A stretch of DNA of 64,000 bases from an uncultured Carboxylicivirga sp. (GTDB lineage: Bacteria; Bacteroidota; Bacteroidia; Bacteroidales; Marinilabiliaceae): positions 186,001 to 250,000 of the forward strand of contig CANLLN010000003.1 in NCBI GenBank assembly GCA_947491945.1, written 5' to 3'. This document shows, in pieces, positions 8,601 to 17,218 of this stretch; the first letter of the stretch is position 1, and every line of letters begins with the position of its first letter. The notes beneath the pieces are model-generated. The model did no database searches. It had not been told where the DNA came from and saw nothing but the letters and a program-made list of their open reading frames with translations. The translations under genes were made by a program, and so were the position numbers.

Positions 8601-9128
8601 TTAACCACATGAGCAGCCACCGCCGCAGCCACCTGATCCACATCCGGTATCGCAAGATGCCATCAGTTCATCTTCGGTAGCCTCGCGTACTTCCAGTACT
8701 TCACCTTTAAAAAACAGGTTGTCGCCGGCTAGGGGGTGGTTAAAGTCCATTTTTACTTTTTCTTCACCTACCTCAAGCACCAGCCCGTTCAGGCGATTGC
8801 CATGGGCATCCTGCATCGGTACATGATTGCCAACCGCGATGAGTTCTTCATCAATTTTTCCTTCTACTTCAAAAATATTCTTCGGAATCTCAACGATGGC
8901 GTTGGGGTTCACTTCGCCGTAAGCTTCAGTAGCTTTTAGCTCAAAGTCAAAGGCAGCGCCCGAAGTAAGACCTTCCAGTTTAGTTTCGAACATTTCCAGC
9001 ATTTTTCCTGCTCCAAATACAAAGCCAAGAGGTGCTGCTGATTCTGTTTTTTCGATCACTTCTCCTTCGGCGCTGTTGGTGCGCAATTCGTAAGAAAGGG
9101 TAACAAATTTATTTCTTCCGATTTCCAT
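8601..9128 (-). CDS. SlyD-like FKBP-type peptidyl-prolyl isomerase
   Basis: The 175-residue protein is a two-domain SlyD-type FKBP: an FKBP core split by an insert-in-flap chaperone domain (about 70-120, around EVNPNAIVEIPKNIF and GNHVPMQD). The core returns with FNHPLAGDNLFFKGEVLEV. It should catalyse cis/trans isomerisation at proline and act as a cytosolic chaperone. The last 18 residues are rich in Gly and Cys (five Cys, ending GGCSCG). This is a metal-binding tail like that of E. coli SlyD, which delivers nickel, but it lacks the histidine richness, so metal choice is uncertain. It has its own terminator downstream and is probably monocistronic. Confidence 0.9.
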   Translation of the reverse strand: MEIGRNKFVTLSYELRTNSAEGEVIEKTESAAPLGFVFGAGKMLEMFETKLEGLTSGAAFDFELKATEAYGEVNPNAIVEIPKNIFEVEGKIDEELIAVGNHVPMQDAHGNRLNGLVLEVGEEKVKMDFNHPLAGDNLFFKGEVLEVREATEDELMASCDTGCGSGGCGGGCSCG

Positions 9129-9324
9129 TTTATAAAATTTAGTATTGTTATCGTTTTTAAGTCGATGGTCTTTTTAAAATCAATCCAAACAAAAACACTT
9201 GATTTACAAGTAATTTATCTCACCTTTTATTTTAAAAAGTCAGTGCAAAGTAAAACAGTTTTTTAAAACCAACCAATCAATCGTAGTAAAAAGACAACGT
9301 ACAAAGAAAAAAGTTCAACCACAG

Positions 9325-9360
9325 CCTGGCAAATCTTAGATAAGAGTACTGTTGGCCAGG
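9325..9360 (-). terminator. Weak hairpin after the S8 protease gene
   Basis: CCTGGC (9325-9330) and GCCAGG (9355-9360) can pair, with an inner CTTA/TAAG stem. On the minus strand a run of six U residues comes about 13 bases after the stem, so this is at best a weak terminator. Confidence 0.35.
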
Positions 9361-9377
9361 ATAAGGCAGCTCATAAG

Positions 9378-12155
9378 TCAATGATGGGGAATTAATAGTT
9401 TGTGGCTTTCGCTATGTGATTTAAAACTTAAACGCAATAAACAGATGCCGTGATAGCGATTAGTAAGTTGTATGCGTGCTTTGCCCCCGATAAGTTGTAC
9501 TTGTCCCTGGTCGATCAGTCTACCACTGAGGTTGATTAGTTCCCAGGGAAGCGTTTGAATAGCCGTGTTGCTGGTTTCGATGTGTACTTGCCTGTTAACC
9601 AGGTAAACTGTGCTGCTAAATTTATTTTTAGGCAGCCCTGTTGGGGGGGTGCTGCTAATGCTGATGTCATCAATGGCGGCCCCCATACCCTGTAGATAAA
9701 AATCATCGTAATAAAATCCAATTTGTACATTTTCAAGAGCTGCTTCCGGCGGTAAGGAGCAAGTGGCGCTATACCATTTTGAAGAGGCCACAGGTTGGGC
9801 TACTTTGGTCCATGCTTCATCGCCAATTTGCCGGTAGGCCAAATGCATTTCATCAATAACATTGTACATACCGGTTACAAATATATATCTGTAGGTAACC
9901 ACTATGTTGCTGTGCCCGGCCAAATTAAGGGGTGGTGAGGCGGCTACATCACTTACGTGTGCGTGCCATGTGTTAATGCCCGAGTCGATCCAGATGAAAT
10001 GGCCTTCGGTATTGTCAAAGTTTAAATAATAGGAGGTAGTAGAGTCTTTAGTGCCCCATCGCCATCCATCTAGGCTACCTTTCATTTCCCAGTCCGACGG
10101 TGTTGCCTCGAAATTGGTAGCATAGGGTGTTGTAAGCATTTCGCGAGGCATCACATCGATGGTGTTGCTTGGAAGGCTAAGCTGATCATTGGCATAGCTG
10201 GCACGTACTTGAAATCGATATAGAGTGCCATTATTTAGGTTGGGTGCTGTAAAGCAAGTATCGCCGGTACTGCCAATAAGTTCGTTATTGCAGTATATAA
10301 GGTAGCAATGCGGGGAGATGGTGGGGGGTGTCCAGTAAAGTCGGGCTTGATTTGTGGCCTGACGGTAGCGCAGGTTTGTGGCAGGATAGAGCTCATCTGT
10401 AATATCATGTCCATAAATTACCAGACTGTATGATTGTGGGTCATCTTCTTTGTAGGATGTTGCACTGACAACGATGCAGTAGTCGCCAGGCGGTGGATTA
10501 TCCAGCTGTATTTGCTCCACATTATCGATGCAGTTCGTTCCTTTTGTTGCGGCGTTTGTCGGATTGGCAGGATCCAGCATCCAGGGGTAGTGTATCTCGC
10601 CCGTTGCTTCATTAATCAGTGTGAGATCCAGATTATTGGACAGGGCTGCTTGTGTCTGATCTCCCGGTGTATTAACAGGCCCCGGTGGATCGGTCCAGCA
10701 GAGTGTCATTTTTAAGGACTCCTGTCCTTGGTTAATGTGGAGTGGGTAGCTGTGTGCTGCACCTTCATTCAGGGTATTTTGTTTGATGCAGGCACCGCCC
10801 GAGGCCATGTCGTTTAGCATGCAGGAAGCCGCCCTTTCCGTGTTGAGCAAACCCCATCCGTATTGGTAGTCGGGTCCGGGTGATGAGCCACACTCATCGG
10901 CTGTGTTGATCAGGAGCGCCTTAAGGCTGGAGGACCATAAGGAGATGCCGGGCTGACGCTGCTGCTGGTACTGTAAAAGTAAAGCGAGGGCACCACTTAC
11001 CGAGGCAGCAGCCATGGATGTGCCTGAGTAAATGCTGTAAGCATCCAAACTGTCGCTCACACAAGAAAAGAGACCTTCGCCATTGGCCACCAAATCGGGT
11101 TTTATACGGCCATCGTTACAAGGACCAAAGGCGCTGTAAGCAGCTATTTCCACGCTCTCTGCCGATATATAGCCTTGTGGCAGGTCTTTGACCGAACCAA
11201 TCACCAGGTTATTTTTTGCCACCGCTTTGGGCGTCAGACAGCCATAGCCCGTTGTACCACCGTCAATGCTATGGATGTCGTTGGCTTCTACCCATCCATC
11301 GATCCAATCAAAGTGCCTTACCGGCTGATTGACCGGCCCCTGACCCCGGTCATTGCCGGCAGACTTAACCATTAGATAGGCCGGGGCATGGTAGGCCATG
11401 AAATCAATATCCTGACTGGTAATATCATATAGACCAAAGCGTTTGTCAGTATCCGGGTCTTCACTTAACAGGCCGTGCCAGTACCAGGTTTCGTTCTGTA
11501 GGTTGAAGCTCCAGCCACATATAGCTCCATAAGAATGGTTGGAAAGGCACAGCCCTTCGGAGGCGGCCAACGCCATTTCTGCTTCGTCATTGCCAAAATC
11601 ATAAGCCAGTATGCTCGCTTTCCAGGCCAAGCCTTTGCTCTCGGCGACTACACCTGCTGCATTAAGTGTACCTGCAATATGTGTGGAGTGGTTCAGCAGA
11701 AAGGAGGGTTTGTCCCGCTGCCAGATACCTTGTTCAACTGCAAACTCCTGATGGGCTTGCAAGACGCCACCTCCATCCCAAAGACCTATTTCAATGCCGG
11801 TGCCATCGAGCTGAAAACCAGTATTCCCCGTTGGCCACACAGCATCGGCGGCAATGGTAAAAGCTGCCATAGTGTTGTGAGTGCTCAGGTAAACGGGGCG
11901 TTTATTGCGAATCCATTGTAATACGGCTACACCACCCCGATTATTGGGTATAACGCGCGATAGCTCATAGCGCTTGGCAAAAGCTTCTAATAGGGCTTGC
12001 ATGTGATCATATTGCAATTGCCGATCCTGCGCGAATCGCCTCAGCTGATAGTAGTGCGGAGCGCTGTCTGTCGACCTTTTGTCGGATTGGGCTTGGGGCA
12101 GCTGGCAAAGTAGGAGTAGACCCGCTAAAAAACTTATGAAGCAACGGGTTTTCAT
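9378..12155 (-). CDS. Secreted S8 (subtilisin-like) serine protease with T9SS sorting domain
   Basis: The 925-residue protein has a signal peptide (CFISFLAGLLLLCQLPQAQ) and a peptidase S8 catalytic domain at about 105-440. Visible catalytic residues are D127 in GLWDGGG, H159 in STHIAG, the oxyanion N268 in SAGND, and S380 in SGTSMAAASVSG. A beta-sandwich follows (about 450-580), then a fibronectin type III domain (about 595-685), a jelly-roll/MAM-like module (about 690-845, with AIDDISI at its end), and a C-terminal T9SS type A sorting domain (about 850-925). It is predicted to be a surface or secreted protease for extracellular protein degradation. The WDGGG aspartate variant is frequent in Bacteroidota S8 enzymes. 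It stands alone, with palindrome C between it and the upstream lipoprotein gene. Confidence 0.9.
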   Translation of the reverse strand: MKTRCFISFLAGLLLLCQLPQAQSDKRSTDSAPHYYQLRRFAQDRQLQYDHMQALLEAFAKRYELSRVIPNNRGGVAVLQWIRNKRPVYLSTHNTMAAFTIAADAVWPTGNTGFQLDGTGIEIGLWDGGGVLQAHQEFAVEQGIWQRDKPSFLLNHSTHIAGTLNAAGVVAESKGLAWKASILAYDFGNDEAEMALAASEGLCLSNHSYGAICGWSFNLQNETWYWHGLLSEDPDTDKRFGLYDITSQDIDFMAYHAPAYLMVKSAGNDRGQGPVNQPVRHFDWIDGWVEANDIHSIDGGTTGYGCLTPKAVAKNNLVIGSVKDLPQGYISAESVEIAAYSAFGPCNDGRIKPDLVANGEGLFSCVSDSLDAYSIYSGTSMAAASVSGALALLLQYQQQRQPGISLWSSSLKALLINTADECGSSPGPDYQYGWGLLNTERAASCMLNDMASGGACIKQNTLNEGAAHSYPLHINQGQESLKMTLCWTDPPGPVNTPGDQTQAALSNNLDLTLINEATGEIHYPWMLDPANPTNAATKGTNCIDNVEQIQLDNPPPGDYCIVVSATSYKEDDPQSYSLVIYGHDITDELYPATNLRYRQATNQARLYWTPPTISPHCYLIYCNNELIGSTGDTCFTAPNLNNGTLYRFQVRASYANDQLSLPSNTIDVMPREMLTTPYATNFEATPSDWEMKGSLDGWRWGTKDSTTSYYLNFDNTEGHFIWIDSGINTWHAHVSDVAASPPLNLAGHSNIVVTYRYIFVTGMYNVIDEMHLAYRQIGDEAWTKVAQPVASSKWYSATCSLPPEAALENVQIGFYYDDFYLQGMGAAIDDISISSTPPTGLPKNKFSSTVYLVNRQVHIETSNTAIQTLPWELINLSGRLIDQGQVQLIGGKARIQLTNRYHGICLLRLSFKSHSESHKLLIPHH

Positions 12156-12365
12156 AGCTTCAGGATTAGGGGAGGATGTTCAGAGCAGGTGTTCACGTAT
12201 TGGCTTTATGGGAATTTCGCTGGATTCTATTCCGGGTAGTATGCATCTTTTAAAATGCAAAGCTCAGTAGTGCTTGGGCGTACACCCGCCTGAAACATCC
12301 TTTGTGTTATTAAATTTTTATCAATTTATTATGATTGTTTGCTCATAGAGCGATCAATCTGTTTT

Positions 12366-12413
12366 ATGGAACAGTTCTCTATTATAAGGAGTTAATAAAG
12401 AATCGTTCTGTGA
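12366..12413. repeat. Palindromic repeat, copy C
   Basis: GGAACAGTTCT (12368-12378) and AGAATCGTTCT (12399-12409) pair at 10 of 11 positions when G-U pairs are counted. Relative to copy A it is inverted: flanks TATGGAAC, TTCTCTAT, AAAGAA and GTGA are shared. It lies 36 bases past the stop codon of the minus-strand lipoprotein gene. Base changes on both arms largely preserve RNA pairing, which suggests the hairpin matters as RNA. Confidence 0.6.
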
Positions 12414-12445
12414 TTACCTAATTAACATGGAACTTTCAAAACACA

Positions 12446-13582
12446 TTACTCGTCTCTTACCCAAACAATATTGCTGTCCTCGTGCACATATTCCAAAACT
12501 TGGTTACAGTCGTCGATAAACTGAGCAAAGCCGCCCACGTTATCAGATTTAAACCAGCTGCTCATTGAATTATAGGTGAAATTTGGTTGTTCGCCATAGC
12601 CAAACTCAGCAATGACGCCTTCGAAGATGTCTGAAACAGAGAAAATATTTTCCGGCGCCGGTGTTTCGTTGTAGGTGCCGTTCCATACCAGGAAGCCCAA
12701 CTTAACATCATTCCATATTGAGCGGTCGTAGCCATTAAAATCACCAAAGTTAAAGTATAGTTTATTCATATCGTCCTCAATGGGGTTGAGACCGATTAAA
12801 TTTTTAAAACTATGTACATATTCCACTTTATCAACATCCACGTTCCCGGTTTTATCATTGGCTCCTGCAAAACAGCCTGCCGCAACGTTCATCCAGTTAT
12901 AATTCCAGCTATAGAAAAAGTCGTACAGGTGCTGGTAGTTTAATTCCATGCAAACTTCACAAATACCATTATAACCTTCATTTTGAATTAAACTTTGATA
13001 CAAAGCGAAGTTCTCACGGGGTGAATCAATGGTTTTTTCGCTACCATCGGCGCGCACGCCAAATAAGCGTCCACAGAAGTCAAGTTGTATCGTCTCTACA
13101 TCTACCTCTGATAGGCCGTTCATGGCCTCACGAAGTGCCTGGTCGAGCACGCTTTGAGGAGCCCGGAATAAGTTGGTACGTCCAAAACCCACTTCCAGAG
13201 GGCCTACGCCCAGATGTTCTACTCTTTCGTCACCATCCATATAGAAGTTAACTTCTACTTCACCTTCTTCGTTCATGGCGCATAGATATTGAACGCCGTC
13301 CTCATTGATGAAAGGCTCGCCATCGAGAAAAGCCAGGGGTTGAACAAAGCCCTCGAGGTTATAAACGGGGGTGCCATTGCTGTGGCGTAAAATGTAAAGT
13401 AAATCGCCGTATAGCGTTCCTTTATCCGTACTGCCCTTATTGCCTCGTTTGCCAAATTCCGATCCTACATCGGTGGGTCGATCCGAGTCGGGATTGTCAA
13501 TTTGACCTCCCCAGCGTTCGCAGCCAATAAAGCAAATAGCCATCGTAGCTATCCAAACTGATACCTTTATTAGTGATTTCAT
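12446..13582 (-). CDS. Hypothetical lipoprotein
   Basis: I do not recognise this 378-residue protein. It begins with a lipoprotein signal (hydrophobic VSVWIATMAICFIGC, Cys about residue 21), so it should be lipidated by Lgt and held in the envelope. A Gly/Asp/Ser-rich linker follows to about residue 60. The rest is an acidic, aromatic-rich globular domain with several Tyr/Trp clusters (YDFFYSWNYNWMNV) and four scattered cysteines, including CEVC near 210. No enzyme motif is visible. It lies 128 bases downstream of the LuxR-type regulator gene on the same strand, so the two may be co-transcribed, with the regulator first. Confidence 0.6.
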   Translation of the reverse strand: MKSLIKVSVWIATMAICFIGCERWGGQIDNPDSDRPTDVGSEFGKRGNKGSTDKGTLYGDLLYILRHSNGTPVYNLEGFVQPLAFLDGEPFINEDGVQYLCAMNEEGEVEVNFYMDGDERVEHLGVGPLEVGFGRTNLFRAPQSVLDQALREAMNGLSEVDVETIQLDFCGRLFGVRADGSEKTIDSPRENFALYQSLIQNEGYNGICEVCMELNYQHLYDFFYSWNYNWMNVAAGCFAGANDKTGNVDVDKVEYVHSFKNLIGLNPIEDDMNKLYFNFGDFNGYDRSIWNDVKLGFLVWNGTYNETPAPENIFSVSDIFEGVIAEFGYGEQPNFTYNSMSSWFKSDNVGGFAQFIDDCNQVLEYVHEDSNIVWVRDE

Positions 13583-13690
13583 AATAAATGGATTTAATGA
13601 TTAATAAGAAAAATAAAGGTAGGAGCCTGTCTGTTGGCATACAATACAGCATTTGTTGAAACTTAGTACATAAAATGGTGGGATGTACTA

Positions 13691-13724
13691 CCCAAAATGT
13701 GGTTCATTATTTACCCATTTTGGG
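13691..13724 (-). terminator. Hairpin overlapping the regulator stop codon
   Basis: CCCAAAATG (13691-13699) and CATTTTGGG (13716-13724) form a 9-bp stem whose 5' arm on the minus strand lies in the last codons of the LuxR-type gene. There is no U-tract, so it may be an attenuator or processing hairpin instead of a true terminator. Confidence 0.35.
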
Positions 13725-14388
13725 CAGGTACACATTTTTTATTACGGCAACCCACACAGAAGGGTTCGTTGGGTGTGTGCAACAGGCCATTGCGGCAGGC
13801 ATATCGGAGCAGACCTAAATAATTTTTTGCACCAAACTTGTGCATAATATTCTTGCGGTGTGTACGTACGGTGGCCTCGCTGATATTCATCTTTTTTGCT
13901 ATTTGCGCGGTGCTTACCAAGCTAACAAGCCCCAATAGTATTTCTTTTTCGCGTGTGGTTAGTATTTCACCGTGTTGATGATCATGAAGGCGCTTTGACA
14001 GGCTTTCTGTTATGGGTGCACAGAAATATTTTTGCCCTTGATCTACGTTATGGATGGCTTCAAACAGGTTTGATTTTCCGCATGTTTTGAGCACAAAGGC
14101 ATCCAGATCGTATTCGAATAATAATTGTAAAAATTCATTATTCAAATGGTAGCCCACCAGTAAGACATAATGACCGCTGGTTTTAAGTTCCTTTACTTGC
14201 CTGAGTACTTCAGCACTAGGATAAACGGTTTCCAGGATGACAATAGATTTTGACCTTAGGGCGCCGGCTTTGCATTGATCGGTATGTAAGAAATGACCCA
14301 CACAAAAGTCCTTGTTGCTGCATAATAGTGCGCGTAAGGCATCGCCCCACAACTTATTAGTGTATATAATGCTTAAGTCTGTGGCCAT
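13711..14388 (-). CDS. LuxR/NarL-type regulator with degenerate receiver and C-terminal cysteine motif
   Basis: The 225-residue protein has a receiver-like fold (about 1-125) and a LuxR-type helix-turn-helix (about 140-205: LTTREKEIL, then TAQIAKKMNISEATVRTHRKN). In the receiver the phosphoacceptor aspartate position carries glutamate (E53 in IVILETVYP), and the N-terminal acidic pair that binds Mg2+ is absent, while the conserved lysine is kept (K101 in FVLKTC). This argues for a phosphorylation-independent pseudo-receiver. After the HTH comes a short tail with C211-x2-C214-x4-C219, which could bind zinc or an Fe-S cluster. No histidine kinase gene is adjacent. It probably controls itself or the lipoprotein gene downstream; targets are unknown. 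Confidence 0.8.
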   Translation of the reverse strand: MATDLSIIYTNKLWGDALRALLCSNKDFCVGHFLHTDQCKAGALRSKSIVILETVYPSAEVLRQVKELKTSGHYVLLVGYHLNNEFLQLLFEYDLDAFVLKTCGKSNLFEAIHNVDQGQKYFCAPITESLSKRLHDHQHGEILTTREKEILLGLVSLVSTAQIAKKMNISEATVRTHRKNIMHKFGAKNYLGLLRYACRNGLLHTPNEPFCVGCRNKKCVPAQNG

Positions 14389-14482
14389 AGCAATTAAAAT
14401 TACAAATTATTTTTAATAAAATCCCAGACCTTCAGCATTATGTGATGATGGCATAAAATGATTTATGGAAAACTTATGGCAC

Positions 14483-14512
14483 AAAAAAGGGAAGGCTGCA
14501 TGGAGCCTTCCC
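14483..14512 (-). terminator. Intrinsic terminator of the barrel-protein gene
   Basis: GGGAAGGCT (14489-14497) and AGCCTTCCC (14504-14512) pair, followed on the minus strand by six U residues (14488-14483). It shares a 17-base identical tract with the terminator at 8550-8575. Confidence 0.85.
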
Positions 14513-14545
14513 AAATATGGTTTACCTTAAGATGTCAGGATTTGT

Positions 14546-16960
14546 TTAGAAACCTTCTTCCATGCCGCCTCCCTCGTTGCCGTTGCGTCCTCTTTTCTGT
14601 ATAAAGTTATTTAAACGATAGCTAAGGGTGAACGATACCATGGGTGCGTTTCTTGTGCGTTTCTGATAACTGTAGAAAGTAGGGCCTTCATCGATGGAGA
14701 TGCGTTGCCCGGTGCTAAATAGATCACGTGCCTGCACCACAGCCGACAGTTTGCGATCGAAAAAGTCCATGCGCACGGCAGCATTTATGTAGTAGCTTTC
14801 TTTGGTTTCGCCCTGTGCCGTAACACTGGGGCTGTCGTAGTTACCGTCAATTTGCAGCTTCAGGTTTTTACGCAGTGCAAAGGAATTATTCATGCGGCCG
14901 CTCCAGTTAAAGGACGAGCGATCAGCCACATTCTCGTAGCGAGCTTCGATGCGGTAATCGTAAAGGTTACCCATCAAATTCATGTCCCACCATTTGGTAA
15001 GCGATAAATTAAGCATGGCTTCAAGCCCCAGTGAATAATCCGATCCGATATTGTCGTAGGTGCGTAAAAATACCTCTGCATCGCCCTCATACGGCATTCT
15101 GATGCTCTGGATCTTATCATGTGTAATGCGGTAATAACCTTCCAGCGATAGTTGTGTTTTTTTCCATTCCTTAAGGTAGCCCAGTTCAAAGGCATCGATA
15201 TATTCGGGTTCCAGTGCCGGGTTACCACGGCGCACATTGTATTGATCCACCCAGGTAATAAAGGGCTCGAGATACCAGCCCCGGGGTCGGTCAATACGAC
15301 GCGAGTAGCTGGCCATTATCTGATTGTCGGCGGGCAGCTGGTAGCTGAGGTGCAGGGTGGGGAAATAGTCAAAGCGATCGATGGTGTAGCTTTCATTGAC
15401 CCCACTGGAGGCAATGGTGCGATTGGTATATTCGCCCCGCAGCCCCAGCTGATATCCCAGCTTATCGAGCTTGCCTTTATACACGGTGTAGAGCGCATAA
15501 ATATTGCGATCCATTTCGGTAGTATTCTGCATACTGTCTATTTCCACAAAGTTGCCTTGAGCTGTGCGCCAGTCAAATAGTTTAGTCTCATCATCGCTGA
15601 TGGCTGTACGGCCCTGAAAACCTGCCTCAAAATGGTCGTTTTCACCCACTGGCTTGGTATAATCAAGGCGCAGTTCCCATCGGTTGTGCGGGCCTACCTC
15701 GGTGGTACGCGTTCCGTCGGTAATCACTTGCTCCTGCATCCTGAAGTTCTCGGAATACTCGTCTCCATCGTAACGGCGGTAGTTGATCTGAGCTGCCAAT
15801 TCGTGTCCTTTCTGGGCAAACTTGTGTGTATAGTTGGTGGTGAGGGAGTAGAAATTACCTTTTCGCTTACTCTCATTGGTGCTGAAATATTTGGCAATGC
15901 TGTCCTGCGGCAGGTATGACTCCGTGTAGTCAAGCTCAGAGTCGCCCCCCATATTAAATCGACCAACGCGAAAGTTAAAGCCAAAATTATCACGCTTACT
16001 CATGTCCCAATCCAGGCCTCCCCGCAGCCCGCCACCGTAGAAGCGGCGTTCATTGTCGCCGGCAGCGTCAATAATTGTCGTCTCACCATTCTTGTATGTT
16101 TCACGTCGGGTATAGGTCTCTCCGGGGAAAGGACGTTTGTTGTAATCGGCACCCAGGTTCAGGTTGATGTTTTTCTTTCGCCAGTTAAGCATAAAATCAC
16201 CGCCATACATACCATAGGTACCCGCCTTGGCATTTATCAACCCTTGCACCCCCTGCAGACGGTTCTTTTTGGTGATGATGTTTATGATACCACCGGTTCC
16301 ATCGGGTTGGTACTTGGCCGATGGATTGGTGATGATTTCGATGTTTTCGATGGTGGATGCCGGTGTTTGACGCAATACATCGCTGGGCTCCAGTACGGTG
16401 GGTTTGCCATCGATAAGCACGGTAAAACCTGTGCTTCCCCGAAGGGATACGTTGCCTTCTATATCAACACGTACCGAGGGTACGTTCTCCAGCACTTCAA
16501 CGGCTGATAGGGAGGCGGAGGTCATTTGCTTACCTACGGATACCACTTTTTTATCAATGTGAAACTCAACAGACTGGCGTTCGGCTACCACTTCAACTTC
16601 ATCAAGCGATTTGCTGGCTGCTCCCAGTGTAATATTGCCCAGATCGATCATATCGCGTCCGCCATCCACAATAATATTGTCGTAGCGCTTATTGTCATAT
16701 CCCAAAAACGATACCACTGCGTAAAAGGTTCCCTGCTTTAGCCCTTTCACCTTAAAATTGCCGTGTTCATCACTGATGGTGCCGGTTATCACACTGTCAT
16801 CATCGGCATCATAGATGGCCACGGTGGCATATTCCACCGGCTTATTCGATTTGCCATCGTATACTTTTCCTTTAATAATTCCTTCCTTTTCCGGCGCATT
16901 GGCTATGGCCGATAGTGGAATAAGCACTGCTAATAAGAGGGTTAAAATCTTCACGTTCAC
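14546..16960 (-). CDS. Outer-membrane beta-barrel receptor with carboxypeptidase-regulatory domain
   Basis: The 804-residue protein has a signal peptide (KILTLLLAVLIPLSAIANA), a carboxypeptidase D regulatory-like beta-sandwich (about 28-110, with IIKGKVYDGKSNKPVEYATV), a TonB-receptor plug-like domain (about 125-235, with VEVLENVPSVRVDIEGNVSL and SAKYQPDGTGGIINIITKK), and a 22-strand-type barrel of the OMP_b-brl_3 class ending in an aromatic-rich strand (SFTLSYRLN). This family resembles TonB-dependent receptors but is of unknown substrate; no SusD partner is adjacent. The only available start is GTG at 16960: an in-frame stop lies three codons upstream and the signal peptide begins right after. 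A strong terminator follows, so it is probably a single-gene unit. Confidence 0.88.
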   Translation of the reverse strand: MNVKILTLLLAVLIPLSAIANAPEKEGIIKGKVYDGKSNKPVEYATVAIYDADDDSVITGTISDEHGNFKVKGLKQGTFYAVVSFLGYDNKRYDNIIVDGGRDMIDLGNITLGAASKSLDEVEVVAERQSVEFHIDKKVVSVGKQMTSASLSAVEVLENVPSVRVDIEGNVSLRGSTGFTVLIDGKPTVLEPSDVLRQTPASTIENIEIITNPSAKYQPDGTGGIINIITKKNRLQGVQGLINAKAGTYGMYGGDFMLNWRKKNINLNLGADYNKRPFPGETYTRRETYKNGETTIIDAAGDNERRFYGGGLRGGLDWDMSKRDNFGFNFRVGRFNMGGDSELDYTESYLPQDSIAKYFSTNESKRKGNFYSLTTNYTHKFAQKGHELAAQINYRRYDGDEYSENFRMQEQVITDGTRTTEVGPHNRWELRLDYTKPVGENDHFEAGFQGRTAISDDETKLFDWRTAQGNFVEIDSMQNTTEMDRNIYALYTVYKGKLDKLGYQLGLRGEYTNRTIASSGVNESYTIDRFDYFPTLHLSYQLPADNQIMASYSRRIDRPRGWYLEPFITWVDQYNVRRGNPALEPEYIDAFELGYLKEWKKTQLSLEGYYRITHDKIQSIRMPYEGDAEVFLRTYDNIGSDYSLGLEAMLNLSLTKWWDMNLMGNLYDYRIEARYENVADRSSFNWSGRMNNSFALRKNLKLQIDGNYDSPSVTAQGETKESYYINAAVRMDFFDRKLSAVVQARDLFSTGQRISIDEGPTFYSYQKRTRNAPMVSFTLSYRLNNFIQKRGRNGNEGGGMEEGF

Positions 16961-17130
16961 TATGTATTAATTTTTCATTTATTCTACCGCTATAAGGACG
17001 CTTTTGAATAGCTAATCCTGCGCTTAAACTAAACAAAAAGTAGATGAAAAAGATTAGTGATTAACATGTCATTAACAATCAGCAGGCAGCCAATGATTGT
17101 GTAGTAGTAAGTTCTATTCTGATAAAGCAT

Positions 17131-17180
17131 TTAGGGAATGGTTATATATAAGCATCTTACGCTGGAGAACCGTTCCCTAA
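17131..17180. repeat. Palindromic repeat, copy B
   Basis: TTAGGGAATGGTT (17131-17143) and AACCGTTCCCTAA (17168-17180) are 13-base inverted arms with one mismatch that still pairs as G-U in RNA. The interior shares TAAGCATCTT.CG and GAGAACCGTTCC with copy A. It begins 38 bases beyond the stop codon of the minus-strand COG3014 lipoprotein gene. Confidence 0.7.
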
Positions 17181-17218
17181 CATTTATTGAATGGACTGGT
17201 AGGTTGTGTGAACGCAAC

